Assembly: GCA_024404015.1 (NCBI GenBank)
Contig: JAKSQQ010000011.1
Location: forward strand, 1-32,003
Reading direction: 5' to 3'
Source: Clostridia bacterium
GTDB lineage: Bacteria; Bacillota; Clostridia; Oscillospirales; Acutalibacteraceae
DNA length: 32,003 nucleotides
Shown in pieces: positions 8,894 to 17,517 of the stretch. The position numbers were made by a program, and so were the translations under genes. The notes under the pieces are model-generated. The model did not search any database and was not told the origin of the DNA. It was given only the letters and a program-made list of their open reading frames with translations. Within the stretch, counting starts at the first letter, position 1. Each line of letters begins with the position of its first letter.

Positions 8894-9756
8894 ACCGACC
8901 GCCTCCCTTCAATGAGAGCGCGGATTATTTCCGTTCCCTTATCAACGGAATAAACGTTTTCGGGTACATCAAAGCCGAGAGCGTGAAGACGGGAGAATAT
9001 CCGTGTGATTTCCGGCACGTCAAGTCCCATGCTCTGAAGCTCATCGCAACGTGAAAATACCTCGTCTACCGTACCGTTCATGGCTATCATGCCGTCATTT
9101 ACGACGATAACTCTGTCTGCGATTTTTGCTATGTCCTCCATACTGTGGGAAACGATTACCACGGTACAGCCGGTTTTATTACGATAATCTGTAATAAGCT
9201 TTATGAGTTCCTTCCTGCCTGCCGGGTCAAGTCCTGCGGCGGGCTCGTCAAAAACAAGAACGGAGGGCTCCATTGCCATTACGCCGGCAATGGCGGCTCT
9301 TCTCTTTTCTCCTCCCGATAAATCAAAGGGAGATTTTTCAAGCATTTCGTCGGAAAGGCCCACGTAGGATGCCGCAACGGCAACTCTGCGTTTTATTTCA
9401 TCCTCATCCAACTTCATGTTTTTCGGACCGAAGGCAATATCCTTTGCCACCGTTTCCTCAAAAAGCTGATACTCGGGATACTGGAAGCAAAGTCCCACCT
9501 TGAAACGGGACTGTCTCAGAGTTTCCTTGCTTTCTCTTATGTCGGTTCCGTCAATGAGGACCTTACCCGAGGTGGGCTTCAGAAGTCCGTTAAAGTGAGA
9601 AATGAGGGTGCTTTTACCCGAACCGGTGTGACCGATAATACCCACAAGCTCGCCCTGCTCAATAGTCAGGTTTATATCTTTCAATGCAGTTACCTGAGAG
9701 GGGGTACCCTCCGAGTAACAGTAGGTTACGTTTTGCAGTTCAATGGCGTGGCTCAT
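8890..9756 (-). CDS. ecfA2: Energy-coupling factor transporter ATPase EcfA2
   Basis: A 288-residue ABC ATPase, one half of the EcfA1-EcfA2 heterodimer that powers ECF importers. Walker A is GHTGSGKST (about 42-50), the Q-loop segment is CFQYPEYQLF, the signature is LSGGEKRR, Walker B is VLVFDEP and the switch histidine lies in VSHS. The PEYQLF segment and the ERR-type signature separate EcfA2 from EcfA1. It overlaps ecfA1 upstream and ecfT downstream by 4 bp each. Confidence 0.93.
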   Translation of the reverse strand: MSHAIELQNVTYCYSEGTPSQVTALKDINLTIEQGELVGIIGHTGSGKSTLISHFNGLLKPTSGKVLIDGTDIRESKETLRQSRFKVGLCFQYPEYQLFEETVAKDIAFGPKNMKLDEDEIKRRVAVAASYVGLSDEMLEKSPFDLSGGEKRRAAIAGVMAMEPSVLVFDEPAAGLDPAGRKELIKLITDYRNKTGCTVVIVSHSMEDIAKIADRVIVVNDGMIAMNGTVDEVFSRCDELQSMGLDVPEITRIFSRLHALGFDVPENVYSVDKGTEIIRALIEGRRSV

Positions 9757-10601
9757 ACCGCTTCACCTCCCAGAAGAGATGCGATTTTTCTGACACATTC
9801 GTCTGCGGTAAGCACATGTTCCTTTATGCCCAGATTATGGCACAGCTCGGTTGAATCGGGAACGTCCAGTTTATGTGCCCGAAGGAAATCCACCTTTGAG
9901 AAAACCTCTTCCGGTGTGCCGTCATCAATTATTTTGCCGCTGTCCATAACGATGATTCTGTCTGCAAGGGCGGCCTCCTCCATAAAATGAGTAATCAGCA
10001 AAACGGTGATGCCCATTTCCTTGTTAAGCCGCTGAATAGTCTTAATAACTTCTTTTCTGCCCATGGGGTCAAGCATTGCGGTGGGCTCATCGAGAATGAT
10101 GCACTCGGTCTGCATTGCGATTACACCCGCAATGGCAACTCTCTGCTTCTGACCGCCGGAAAGCTTATGGGGCTCCCTCTCACGAAGGTCATACATATTG
10201 ACGCTTTTGAGCGCATCATCAACTCTCCTGCGGATTTCGGAGGGCTCGACACCCAGATTTTCGGGGCCGAAGGCAACGTCGTCCTCTACCACGGTGGCAA
10301 CTATCTGGTTATCGGGGTTTTGAAACACCATGCCTACTATACGACGGATTTCGTCACCCTTTTCCTCGGTATCGGCGGTAATACCCTTTACGGTTACCGT
10401 TCCCTCGGTGGGCTCAAAAATAGCGTTGCACAGTCTTGCCAGGGTGCTTTTTCCCGAGCCGTTATGACCCATCACCGCCACAAACTCGCCTTTATTTATG
10501 TCAACACTTACATCCTTGAGAACGGTGTATCCCGGACGGGATTCATTTTCGGACTCATAGGTGTAGGTCACATTTTTTATCTCTATCAGTTTTTCGCTCA
10601 T
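9753..10601 (-). CDS. ecfA1: Energy-coupling factor transporter ATPase EcfA1
   Basis: A 282-residue ABC ATPase that pairs with EcfA2. Walker A is GHNGSGKS (45-52), the Q-loop FQNPDNQ (93-99) is the EcfA1 hallmark, the signature LSGGQ lies at 147-151, Walker B IILDEP ends near 173 and the switch histidine is H205 (ITHF). AAAGGA lies 5 nt before the ATG. It is the first gene of the ecfA1-ecfA2-ecfT module and follows the methyltransferase gene by 9 bp. Confidence 0.94.
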   Translation of the reverse strand: MSEKLIEIKNVTYTYESENESRPGYTVLKDVSVDINKGEFVAVMGHNGSGKSTLARLCNAIFEPTEGTVTVKGITADTEEKGDEIRRIVGMVFQNPDNQIVATVVEDDVAFGPENLGVEPSEIRRRVDDALKSVNMYDLREREPHKLSGGQKQRVAIAGVIAMQTECIILDEPTAMLDPMGRKEVIKTIQRLNKEMGITVLLITHFMEEAALADRIIVMDSGKIIDDGTPEEVFSKVDFLRAHKLDVPDSTELCHNLGIKEHVLTADECVRKIASLLGGEAV

Positions 10602-10610
10602 AAAAATCCT

Positions 10611-11477
10611 TTACTTTTTCCAGATTGCACTCGCTCCGCAGGGAAGTACCCTGCCGGGCTTTGATGAAACGGGGATTCCGATTTCATCACTTTCGGTGGT
10701 ACCGCCGAATTTCTTTACCACGGTTTCACCGAGTATGTATTCCATTACGCTGGGTGAAAGACCCGTTGTGTAGGAATTGATGAGTACCATAAGCGACTCA
10801 TCCGTAAGAAGCTTTGAGCATTCCTCAACGAAGGAATAAACCTCGTTTTCTATTTTCCAGACCTCTCCTCCCGGTCCTCTGCCGTATGAAGGGGGGTCCA
10901 TGATGATAATGTCATAGGTGTTTCCTCTGCGGATTTCACGCTGAACAAATTTCATGCAGTCATCCACAAGCCAGCGGACATTTCTGTCTGCCACATGGCT
11001 TGCCGCCGCATTTTCCTTTGCCCAGAGTGTCATTCCCTTTGAGGCGTCAACGTGAGTTACGCTTGCACCTGCATTCAGGGCGGCTACGGTTGCGCCTCCC
11101 GTATATGCAAAAAGGTTAAGCACCTTTACGGGTCTGCCGGCATTTCTGATAATATCCGCAGTCATTTTCCAGTTGACCGCCTGCTCGGGAAAAAGTCCCG
11201 TATGCTTGAAGCCCATTGCTTTGATATTGAATTTAAGGTCATCAAGACCTACCTGCCACACATCCGGCATCTTCTTGCAGACCTGCCAGCTTCCGCCGCC
11301 CGTATTGGAACGGTTATAGATTGCGTGGGGGTTATACCAAAGAGGATTCTCCTTCGGCGTTTTCCAAATAACCTGAGGATCCGGTCTGACAAGGATAATG
11401 TCATTCCATCTTTCAAGTCGCTCTCCGTCAGAGCAATCTATAAGCTCATAATCTTTCCAGTTGTCTGCAATTCTCAT
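10611..11477 (-). CDS. Class I SAM-dependent (rRNA-type) methyltransferase
   Basis: A 288-residue methyltransferase resembling the catalytic part of the RlmI/RlmK group of 23S rRNA cytosine methyltransferases. Motif I is NLFAYTGGAT (about 121-130), the acidic residue after strand 2 is D144, and motif IV is DPPSYGRG (194-201). The first 90 residues are short, rich in aromatic residues, and contain a GGGSW turn; they do not look like the PUA domain of RlmI. A start with AGAGGT upstream is clear. It lies between ruvB and ecfA1 in the same run. The likely target is rRNA (inferred from family), but a target cannot be named. Confidence 0.8.
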   Translation of the reverse strand: MRIADNWKDYELIDCSDGERLERWNDIILVRPDPQVIWKTPKENPLWYNPHAIYNRSNTGGGSWQVCKKMPDVWQVGLDDLKFNIKAMGFKHTGLFPEQAVNWKMTADIIRNAGRPVKVLNLFAYTGGATVAALNAGASVTHVDASKGMTLWAKENAAASHVADRNVRWLVDDCMKFVQREIRRGNTYDIIIMDPPSYGRGPGGEVWKIENEVYSFVEECSKLLTDESLMVLINSYTTGLSPSVMEYILGETVVKKFGGTTESDEIGIPVSSKPGRVLPCGASAIWKK

Positions 11478-11489
11478 AATTTACCTCTG

Positions 11490-12521
11490 TTAAACGTCCA
11501 TTTTCTGCTGTCCGGGCATGGGAATACCCAAATGAGCATATCCGGCGGGAGTAACGCATCTTCCTCTGGGAGTACGGCTCAAAAATCCGATTTGCATCAG
11601 ATAGGGCTCGTAAACGTCCTCTATGGTCACCGCCTCTTCACCGATTGCCGCGGCAATGGTTTCAAGTCCTACGGGACCGCCGTTGTAGTTTCTTATCATT
11701 GAAGTGAGGATAAGGCGGTCAATGGAATCAAGTCCCAGCTCGTCAACCTCCATTTTTGAAAGGGCAAGAGATGCCGCTTTTTTTGTGATTGAGCCGTCAC
11801 CCACTACCTGGGCAAAATCTCTTGCTCTCTTGAGAAATCTGTTTGCTATTCTGGGTGTACCTCTTGAACGGGAAGCTATCTCATAAGCACCCTCGGGTTC
11901 AATCCCGATACCCAGTATTCCTGCGGAACGGGTTACAATTTCCGCAAGCTGTTCGGGTGTGTATAATTCAAGTCTGAAAATTACACCGAAGCGGTCACGC
12001 AGAGGAGCGGAAAGCTGACCCGCTCTCGTGGTGGCACCGATAAGGGTGAATTTGTTAAGGTCAAGACGGATTGAACGGGCTGACGGACCTTTGCCGATAA
12101 TAATATCCAGCTCGTTATCCTCCATTGCGGGGTAAAGCACCTCTTCAACGGATCTTGAAAGGCGGTGAATTTCATCAATGAAAAGCACGTCACCTTCACT
12201 TAAATTGGTGAGCAGAGCCGCCAGATCGCCGGGCTTTTCAATGGCAGGGCCGCTGGTCACTCTGAAATTTACGCCCATTTCATTTGCCACAATACCTGCC
12301 AGAGTGGTTTTGCCGAGACCCGGAGGGCCGTAGAGAAGCACGTGATCAAGCACGTCGTTTCTCTGCTTTGCGGCTTCAATATATATTGAGAGATTTTCCT
12401 TTACCTTTTCCTGACCGATGTATTCGGAAAGAATTTTAGGCCTGAGGGAAAGCTCTGTTTCGCTGTCTTCAGACGAGGAATACTCTGCGCCCACAAATCT
12501 GCTTTCGTAATCTGTTTCCAT
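11490..12521 (-). CDS. ruvB: Holliday junction branch migration ATPase RuvB
   Basis: A 343-residue AAA+ motor that assembles as a hexamer on DNA on either side of RuvA and drives branch migration during recombinational repair. Walker A is GPPGLGKT (65-72), Walker B is LFIDE (113-117) followed by the IHR segment, and sensor 1 lies in GATTRAG. The C-terminal winged-helix part contains the GRCVTP segment. It has a short acidic N-terminal extension before the conserved LRPK. The ATG is preceded by GAGGAGG. It is 12 bp from ruvA in the order ruvC-ruvA-ruvB, which is the usual resolvasome arrangement. Confidence 0.97.
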   Translation of the reverse strand: METDYESRFVGAEYSSSEDSETELSLRPKILSEYIGQEKVKENLSIYIEAAKQRNDVLDHVLLYGPPGLGKTTLAGIVANEMGVNFRVTSGPAIEKPGDLAALLTNLSEGDVLFIDEIHRLSRSVEEVLYPAMEDNELDIIIGKGPSARSIRLDLNKFTLIGATTRAGQLSAPLRDRFGVIFRLELYTPEQLAEIVTRSAGILGIGIEPEGAYEIASRSRGTPRIANRFLKRARDFAQVVGDGSITKKAASLALSKMEVDELGLDSIDRLILTSMIRNYNGGPVGLETIAAAIGEEAVTIEDVYEPYLMQIGFLSRTPRGRCVTPAGYAHLGIPMPGQQKMDV

Positions 12522-12533
12522 AGTATCCTCCTC

Positions 12534-13142
12534 TTAAAAATTCTTCATCAGCGAGGCAAGTGCCTTCTTTATCATTTCTTCCGTTGAAAGATTGGCGTCA
12601 AGCTTGCCTACGGCTATGCTTGCTTCACTCTTGCTGTATCCGAGAGCGGTAAGAGCGTTTACCGCATCCTCGCCTGCATAGCTGACAGAGGATTTCTTTG
12701 CGGCCGCAATATTCTCCGCCTGAACAGATGTCAGGGCGAAACTGTCAAGCTTGCCCGTAAGCTCAAGGATAATTCTGTCGGCTATCTTTTTGCCTACGCC
12801 CTGGGCGGATGAAATCGCCTTCGTATCTCCTCCCGCAACGGCAACCGCAAGCATATCGGGAGTAAGCACGGAAAGAATGGCAATCGCCGCCTTGGGACCT
12901 ACGCCCGTAACACCGATAAGCATTTTGTAGCAGTCAAGCTCACTTTTATCCGCAAATCCGAAAAGGTCAAGGGCATCTTCTCTTACGCTCAGATAGGTAT
13001 AAAGAGTCTGCTTTGAGCCGACGGAGGCACATTTACTTATTGTATTTGCGGTGGTATTCAGATAGAACGCAACTCCGCTGCAGTCAAGGGCGATTGCGTT
13101 TTCGCCGATAAAAGCAACGTTGCCTGTGATACTGTAAAACAT
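12534..13142 (-). CDS. ruvA: Holliday junction branch migration protein RuvA
   Basis: A 202-residue protein that binds four-way DNA junctions and positions RuvB. An N-terminal OB-fold (starting MFYSITGNVAF) is followed by two helix-hairpin-helix elements, VTGVGPKAAIAIL and GVGKKIADRI. A C-terminal three-helix domain that touches RuvB closes the protein, with the ALGYSKSEA motif. The length is normal for the family. Only 4 bp separate it from ruvC. Confidence 0.95.
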   Translation of the reverse strand: MFYSITGNVAFIGENAIALDCSGVAFYLNTTANTISKCASVGSKQTLYTYLSVREDALDLFGFADKSELDCYKMLIGVTGVGPKAAIAILSVLTPDMLAVAVAGGDTKAISSAQGVGKKIADRIILELTGKLDSFALTSVQAENIAAAKKSSVSYAGEDAVNALTALGYSKSEASIAVGKLDANLSTEEMIKKALASLMKNF

Positions 13143-13146
13143 AAAC

Positions 13147-13647
13147 TCAACCTTTCAATCTCAATGCTCCCATACGGGAACCTGCACAGTGACAGTGGCA
13201 TATTGCCATTGCAAGGGCATCGGCGGCATCGTCGGGCTTGGGTATTTTTTCAAGATTAAGCATTATTCTTGTCATTTCCTGCACCTGCTTCTTTTCGGCT
13301 CTGCCGTAACCGACTACACTTTGCTTTACCTGAAGGGGTGTATATTCATAGACGGGAATGTGGTTCTTTTGTGCCGCAAGCACCAGGACACCTCTTGCCT
13401 GAGCAACGTCAATAGCCGTCTTCTGATTGGTATTAAAAAACAGTTTTTCCATGCCGATAGCTTCAATGGGATACTTTTTCATGAGAGCATCCGCCTCGTC
13501 ATAAATCTTTTCGAGGCGTTCATTGAAGGGGGTATGGGCTTCTGTAAGGATAGCGCCGTATTCAAGCATTCTGAACTTATTGTCCTTATACTCAACTACA
13601 CCGCATCCCACGATTGCATAACCGGGGTCAATTCCCAGAACTATCAT
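13147..13647 (-). CDS. ruvC: Holliday junction endonuclease RuvC
   Basis: A 166-residue RNase H-fold resolvase that cuts Holliday junctions symmetrically. The metal-binding acidic residues are visible: D7 in GIDPG, E67 in GMEKLF, and D140 and D143 in PDDAADALA. The protein is of standard length. Its start overlaps the stop of der by 4 bp (ATGA), so translation is probably coupled. Confidence 0.95.
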   Translation of the reverse strand: MIVLGIDPGYAIVGCGVVEYKDNKFRMLEYGAILTEAHTPFNERLEKIYDEADALMKKYPIEAIGMEKLFFNTNQKTAIDVAQARGVLVLAAQKNHIPVYEYTPLQVKQSVVGYGRAEKKQVQEMTRIMLNLEKIPKPDDAADALAMAICHCHCAGSRMGALRLKG

Positions 13648-14975
13648 TTCTTATTTGACTCTCTTTCTCTGATTACCATTCTGGTGGGAGTGCCTTCAAG
13701 TCCGAAAACAGACCTTATCTGATTGTCAAGATAGCGCTGATAGCTGTAATGGAAAAGCTCTGCGCTGTTGACAAAGCAAACGAATGTCGGGGGTCTTGTG
13801 GATGCCTGAGTCATGTAGAAAATCTTGAGACGGCGGCCCTTGTCCGAAGGGGGCTGTACCCTTGCGGTGGCATCTGCAAGCACTTCATTGAGCTTGCCTG
13901 TTGAAATTCTCATTGCATTCTGCTCATCAACGAATCTGATAAGCTCAAACAGTCTGTCAAGACGTATGCCTTCCTTGGCGGAAATGAAGATGATGGGTGC
14001 GTAGGACATAAATGAAAAATCATTCATCAGCTTCTTGCGGGTGGCGTCCATGGTTTTGCCGTCCTTTTCAACGGCATCCCACTTATTGACCGCTATGATA
14101 CACGCCTTGCCCATTTCGTGAGCAATACCCGCAACCTTGGAATCCTGCTCCGTAAAGCCCTCCGTGCCGTCAATCATGATGACGCATACCTGAGCCCTTT
14201 CAACAGCCATTCTTGCACGGATGACCGAATACTTTTCTATCTGATCATAGACCTTGCTCTTTCGTCTGAGTCCCGCAGTATCTATGAATACGAATTTGCC
14301 GTGTTCATTTTCCACTATGGAGTCGGTGGCATCACGGGTAGTTCCCGCAATATCGGATACTATCATTCTGTTTTCACCGAGTACCGCATTAACAAGGGAT
14401 GATTTGCCGACGTTGGGCTTGCCGATAACCGCCACCTTGATGTAATCCTCTGTTTCGCTTTCTTCGGGAAGCTCTGCAGGAAGATATTTCAGCACCTCGT
14501 CAAGCATATCGCCCGTTCCGTGACCGTGAACGGAGGAAACGGCGATGGGATCACCCAGGCCGAGATTATAAAATTCATAGAAATCCGGAGGAAGCTCTCC
14601 GATTGTATCTACTTTATTTACCACAAGGATAACGGGCTTCCCGCTCTTCTGAAGAATGGAAGCCACCTCCATATCCGTGGCAACCACACCCGTGCGGATA
14701 TCCGTAACGAAAATGATTACCTCGGCGGAATCAATTGCGAGCTGTGCCTGACGAAGCATCTGCTTAAGAATAATGTCGTCGGAGGCGGGTTCAATACCGC
14801 CGGTATCCACCAGCATAAAGTGTCTGCCCAGCCACTCGCACTCTCCGTAAATTCTGTCTCTTGTTACACCGGGAGTATCATCTACTATGGATATTCTCTG
14901 CCCGGTGAGCTTATTGAACAACGTAGACTTTCCAACGTTGGGTCTGCCTACGATTGCCACTACATTACCTGCCAT
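13644..14975 (-). CDS. der: Ribosome biogenesis GTPase Der (EngA)
   Basis: A 443-residue essential GTPase with two tandem G domains that acts in assembly of the 50S ribosomal subunit. The first P-loop is GRPNVGKST and the second is GKPNVGKSS; the NKVD and NKWD base-recognition motifs follow, and a KH-like C-terminal domain closes the protein. ATG 14975 is preferred over an in-frame codon at 15011, because GAGG precedes it and the protein then begins at the conserved AGNVVAIVGRPN. With this start it lies 13 bp after the DUF512 gene instead of overlapping it. The DUF512-der order is common in clostridia. Confidence 0.96.
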   Translation of the reverse strand: MAGNVVAIVGRPNVGKSTLFNKLTGQRISIVDDTPGVTRDRIYGECEWLGRHFMLVDTGGIEPASDDIILKQMLRQAQLAIDSAEVIIFVTDIRTGVVATDMEVASILQKSGKPVILVVNKVDTIGELPPDFYEFYNLGLGDPIAVSSVHGHGTGDMLDEVLKYLPAELPEESETEDYIKVAVIGKPNVGKSSLVNAVLGENRMIVSDIAGTTRDATDSIVENEHGKFVFIDTAGLRRKSKVYDQIEKYSVIRARMAVERAQVCVIMIDGTEGFTEQDSKVAGIAHEMGKACIIAVNKWDAVEKDGKTMDATRKKLMNDFSFMSYAPIIFISAKEGIRLDRLFELIRFVDEQNAMRISTGKLNEVLADATARVQPPSDKGRRLKIFYMTQASTRPPTFVCFVNSAELFHYSYQRYLDNQIRSVFGLEGTPTRMVIRERESNKK

Positions 14976-14988
14976 ATTTACCTCTTTC

Positions 14989-16293
14989 TCAATTACCGAG
15001 CAGGGCGTCAAGCAAATCCTCTCCGCCGGTGCCGTTGCAGGTGATTTTTACACCCAGCTTTTCGGCAAGCTCCCCGGTTGTCATATTGTCAAGGAACATA
15101 TCCCCTTCGCTTCTCAGACAGTTAGGGGGAATTATAAGCTCTGTTCCCGTTTCTTTTCCTTCAAGTGTGTAAAGAATATCACCGCCGGTAATGAGACCGG
15201 ACACGGTTATACTCTCACCGAATAATCTGTTGATGCATTCGTAAACGTGTACCGTAAGACCTTTTATTTTTTCCTCTGCCGAGGAGCAAAGCTCCCTCAT
15301 CAGCGGATACGCCGCCGACCCCGTCACGAGAGAAATTTCTCTGTCCGTTTCCGTTACCTCACATTCGTCAAGGGCAAGATAGAATTCATTTCTGAGGAGT
15401 GACCACATTCCCACGCCGTTTTCAAGCTGCGGAAAATCTCCGTAATAATCCGTGTCGGGCATGGGTCTTTCCGCGTAGAGATAGAATTCGTCTGCCGCAT
15501 AGGCGATTTTTCTGCCCGAAACCGCTTCGTTTTCGGCGTTCAGACGGTCAATAATATCTATGGCTTCTCCTGCGGTTTCTTTGGTGTAGGGCTTAAGCTC
15601 GTATAGTCCTTCTCTGTACTTTGTGAGCCCTACGGGAACGCAGGCGATACTTTCAATGTTTTCTCCCAGTTTGAACAGCTCCCTGAGGGAATATTCAAGC
15701 TCCTTCCCGTCGTTGACACCCGGACACAGTACCAGCTGTGCGTTCACTTTAATACCGTTCCCGGTGAATCTGCTTATATATTTCAGCGATTCACCTGCGT
15801 GAGGATTTGCCATCATCTTTACACGAAGCTCCGGGTTCATTGTATGAACGGAAATATTCACGGGGCTTATATGCATTTTGATTATCCTGTCAACCTCGTT
15901 GTCATCAAGATTGGTAAGCGTAACGTAATTACCGAAAAGGAAGGAAAGACGGTCATCGTCGTCTTTGAAATAAAGACTGTCTCTGAGTCCTTCGGGAAGC
16001 TGGTCAATGAAACAGAAGATGCATTTATTCCTGCAGGAATGCTGCTTATCCATAAGATAAGTTTCAAACTCAAGACCTATATCCTCGGTTTCTTCCTTAT
16101 GAACGGTAACAAGCTTCATCCTGCCGTCGGCACCCTTAACGGCAAGACGGATTTTCTTTTCGTTAAGGTAAAAGCGATAATCCAGCACGTCGTTGATTTC
16201 GTTGCCGTTGATTGAAATCAGAGAATCACCCGCCTTTATTTTCTTTCTTTCGGATATGCTTCCCCGCTCAACGGAGCCGATTTTAACTGCCAT
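14989..16293 (-). CDS. PDZ / radical SAM / DUF512 protein
   Basis: A 434-residue conserved protein of unknown function. An N-terminal PDZ-like domain (about 1-70) contains the KAGDSLISING segment. A radical-SAM-like domain follows, with the iron-sulphur cysteines C87, C91 and C94 in CRNKCIFCF (Cx3Cx2C), next to the conserved IDQLP. The DUF512 domain forms the C-terminal half. The family usually lies directly before der, as here, which suggests a link with ribosome assembly or tRNA/rRNA chemistry (inference only). An AGGTG lies 5 nt before the ATG. It is the first gene of the long minus-strand run and has its own promoter at 16333-16361. Confidence 0.88.
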   Translation of the reverse strand: MAVKIGSVERGSISERKKIKAGDSLISINGNEINDVLDYRFYLNEKKIRLAVKGADGRMKLVTVHKEETEDIGLEFETYLMDKQHSCRNKCIFCFIDQLPEGLRDSLYFKDDDDRLSFLFGNYVTLTNLDDNEVDRIIKMHISPVNISVHTMNPELRVKMMANPHAGESLKYISRFTGNGIKVNAQLVLCPGVNDGKELEYSLRELFKLGENIESIACVPVGLTKYREGLYELKPYTKETAGEAIDIIDRLNAENEAVSGRKIAYAADEFYLYAERPMPDTDYYGDFPQLENGVGMWSLLRNEFYLALDECEVTETDREISLVTGSAAYPLMRELCSSAEEKIKGLTVHVYECINRLFGESITVSGLITGGDILYTLEGKETGTELIIPPNCLRSEGDMFLDNMTTGELAEKLGVKITCNGTGGEDLLDALLGN

Positions 16294-16332
16294 GCCGTCA
16301 CCTGCCCATACTATCTCATTATAATCTCCGTA

Positions 16333-16361
16333 AGTATATCACAACCCCCTTATAAAAACAA
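16333..16361 (-). promoter_or_regulatory. Sigma-A promoter of the DUF512-der-ruvCAB run
   Basis: On the minus strand a -35 box TTGTTT (16356-16361) and a -10 box TATACT (16333-16338) are separated by 17 bp. Transcription would start near 16326, about 33 nt before the DUF512 start codon. It is divergent from the rsmD promoter. Confidence 0.7.
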
Positions 16362-16383
16362 GTAATTTTATAAATAATTGGCA

Positions 16384-16397
16384 AATTGTTCACAATT
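16384..16397. promoter_or_regulatory. Small inverted repeat between divergent promoters
   Basis: The arms AATTGT and ACAATT flank a 2-bp centre (TC), forming a 14-bp palindrome. It lies between the -35 boxes of the DUF512 and rsmD promoters. It could be an operator shared by both, but the surrounding DNA is AT-rich and chance cannot be excluded. Confidence 0.3.
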
Positions 16398-16406
16398 AAA
16401 AAAATC

Positions 16407-16435
16407 TTGATTTTAAGGGGGAAAAATGCTATAAT
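16407..16435 (+). promoter_or_regulatory. Sigma-A promoter of rsmD-coaD
   Basis: A -35 box TTGATT (16407-16412) and a perfect -10 box TATAAT (16430-16435) are 17 bp apart. Transcription would start near 16442. The ribosome binding site GGAGG at 16463-16467 lies 7 nt before the rsmD ATG. Confidence 0.85.
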
Positions 16436-16474
16436 ACAGTGATATTTTGATAAATTTTTCCCGGAGGAAAAGCC

Positions 16475-17011
16475 ATGAGAGTTATTACGGGCACTGCCAG
16501 GGGAATGTCTCTGAAAACCCTTGAGGGCGAAACAACAAGGCCCACCACCGAGAAGGTGAAGGAAGCGGTTTTCAGCGCCATTCAGTTTGAAATCGAGGGC
16601 AGAAGAGTGCTTGATTTGTTTGCCGGCTCCGGTCAGATGGGCATTGAAGCCCTCAGCAGAGGTGCGGAAAGTGCGGTATTCGTAGACGCCGACAAGAACG
16701 CAATAAAAATCGTAAAGGAAAACGTTGAGAAAACCCGTCTGAACGAAAAGGCACAGATAATGCAGATGGATGCTCTGGGATTTCTCAACATGAATATCAG
16801 AAAATTCGATTTGGTATTTCTTGACCCTCCCTACTCAACGGGGCTTCTTGAAAAGGCACTTAAAAATGTTGCGGATTTCGTTGCCGAAGGCGGCGTTGTA
16901 ATCTGCGAGCATCCTTTTTCAGACGAGCTTCCCGAAGAAAATGAAGGGCTTATCAGATACAGGTCATACAAGTACGGCAAAACAGCCGTCACCATTTACC
17001 GAAAGGACTGA
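16475..17011 (+). CDS. rsmD: 16S rRNA (guanine(966)-N(2))-methyltransferase RsmD
   Basis: A 178-residue SAM-dependent methyltransferase that modifies G966 of 16S rRNA. The N-terminus (MRVITGTARG) is characteristic of RsmD. Motif I is LDLFAGSGQMGIEALSRG, the strand-2 acidic residue is in FVDAD, and motif IV is LDPPY. GGAGG lies 7 nt before the ATG. coaD follows after 5 bp; the rsmD-coaD pair is widely conserved in Bacillota. Confidence 0.95.
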   Translation: MRVITGTARGMSLKTLEGETTRPTTEKVKEAVFSAIQFEIEGRRVLDLFAGSGQMGIEALSRGAESAVFVDADKNAIKIVKENVEKTRLNEKAQIMQMDALGFLNMNIRKFDLVFLDPPYSTGLLEKALKNVADFVAEGGVVICEHPFSDELPEENEGLIRYRSYKYGKTAVTIYRKD

Positions 17012-17016
17012 ATATA

Positions 17017-17517
17017 ATGAAGCTTGCAATCTGCCCCGGCTCATTTGACCCCGTTACAAACGGTCATATTGATATTATCAGCAGAGCGGCTAAAATCTTT
17101 GACAGAGTCATCGTGGTGGTAATGATGAATTACAACAAGCCCAACAGCTACTTTACCGCTGCGGAAAGAGTGGAGCTTATCAGAAGAAGTCTCCCCGAGG
17201 ATATGACAAACTGTGTGGTCGATATGTATGACGGTCTGCTTGCGGATTACTGCAGAGAGAGAAACGTCTGTGCGGTCGTCAAAGGTCTGCGTGCCGTCTC
17301 CGATTTTGAATATGAGTTCCAGCAGGCACTCACCAACAAACAGCTCAATCCCGACCTCGAAACCGTATTCATGACAGCCGATGCAAAGCACATGTATCTT
17401 TCATCCAGCGTTGTGAAGCAGGTTGGAGAGTTCGGCGGAGATATAAGTCAATTCGTACCTCCCCAGATTTGTGATGACATAGTAAAACGCGTAAAGGAAA
17501 GGAACGGGAAAATATGA
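17017..17517 (+). CDS. coaD: Pantetheine-phosphate adenylyltransferase CoaD
   Basis: A 166-residue enzyme that transfers AMP from ATP to 4'-phosphopantetheine, the penultimate step of coenzyme A synthesis. The nucleotidyltransferase motif is GSFDPVTNGHIDII, with the T/HxGH-type NGH, and the second motif is YLSSSVVKQV. Length is normal. The AAAGGA ribosome binding site lies inside the end of rsmD. The stop overlaps the next start (ATGA). Confidence 0.97.
   Translation: MKLAICPGSFDPVTNGHIDIISRAAKIFDRVIVVVMMNYNKPNSYFTAAERVELIRRSLPEDMTNCVVDMYDGLLADYCRERNVCAVVKGLRAVSDFEYEFQQALTNKQLNPDLETVFMTADAKHMYLSSSVVKQVGEFGGDISQFVPPQICDDIVKRVKERNGKI

Noticed and set aside
16318..16346. Second possible -10 (TATAAT at 16318-16323, minus strand) before the DUF512 gene
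   Set aside because: Its best -35 partner is only 15 bp away, so the pair at 16333-16361 with 17-bp spacing is preferred.
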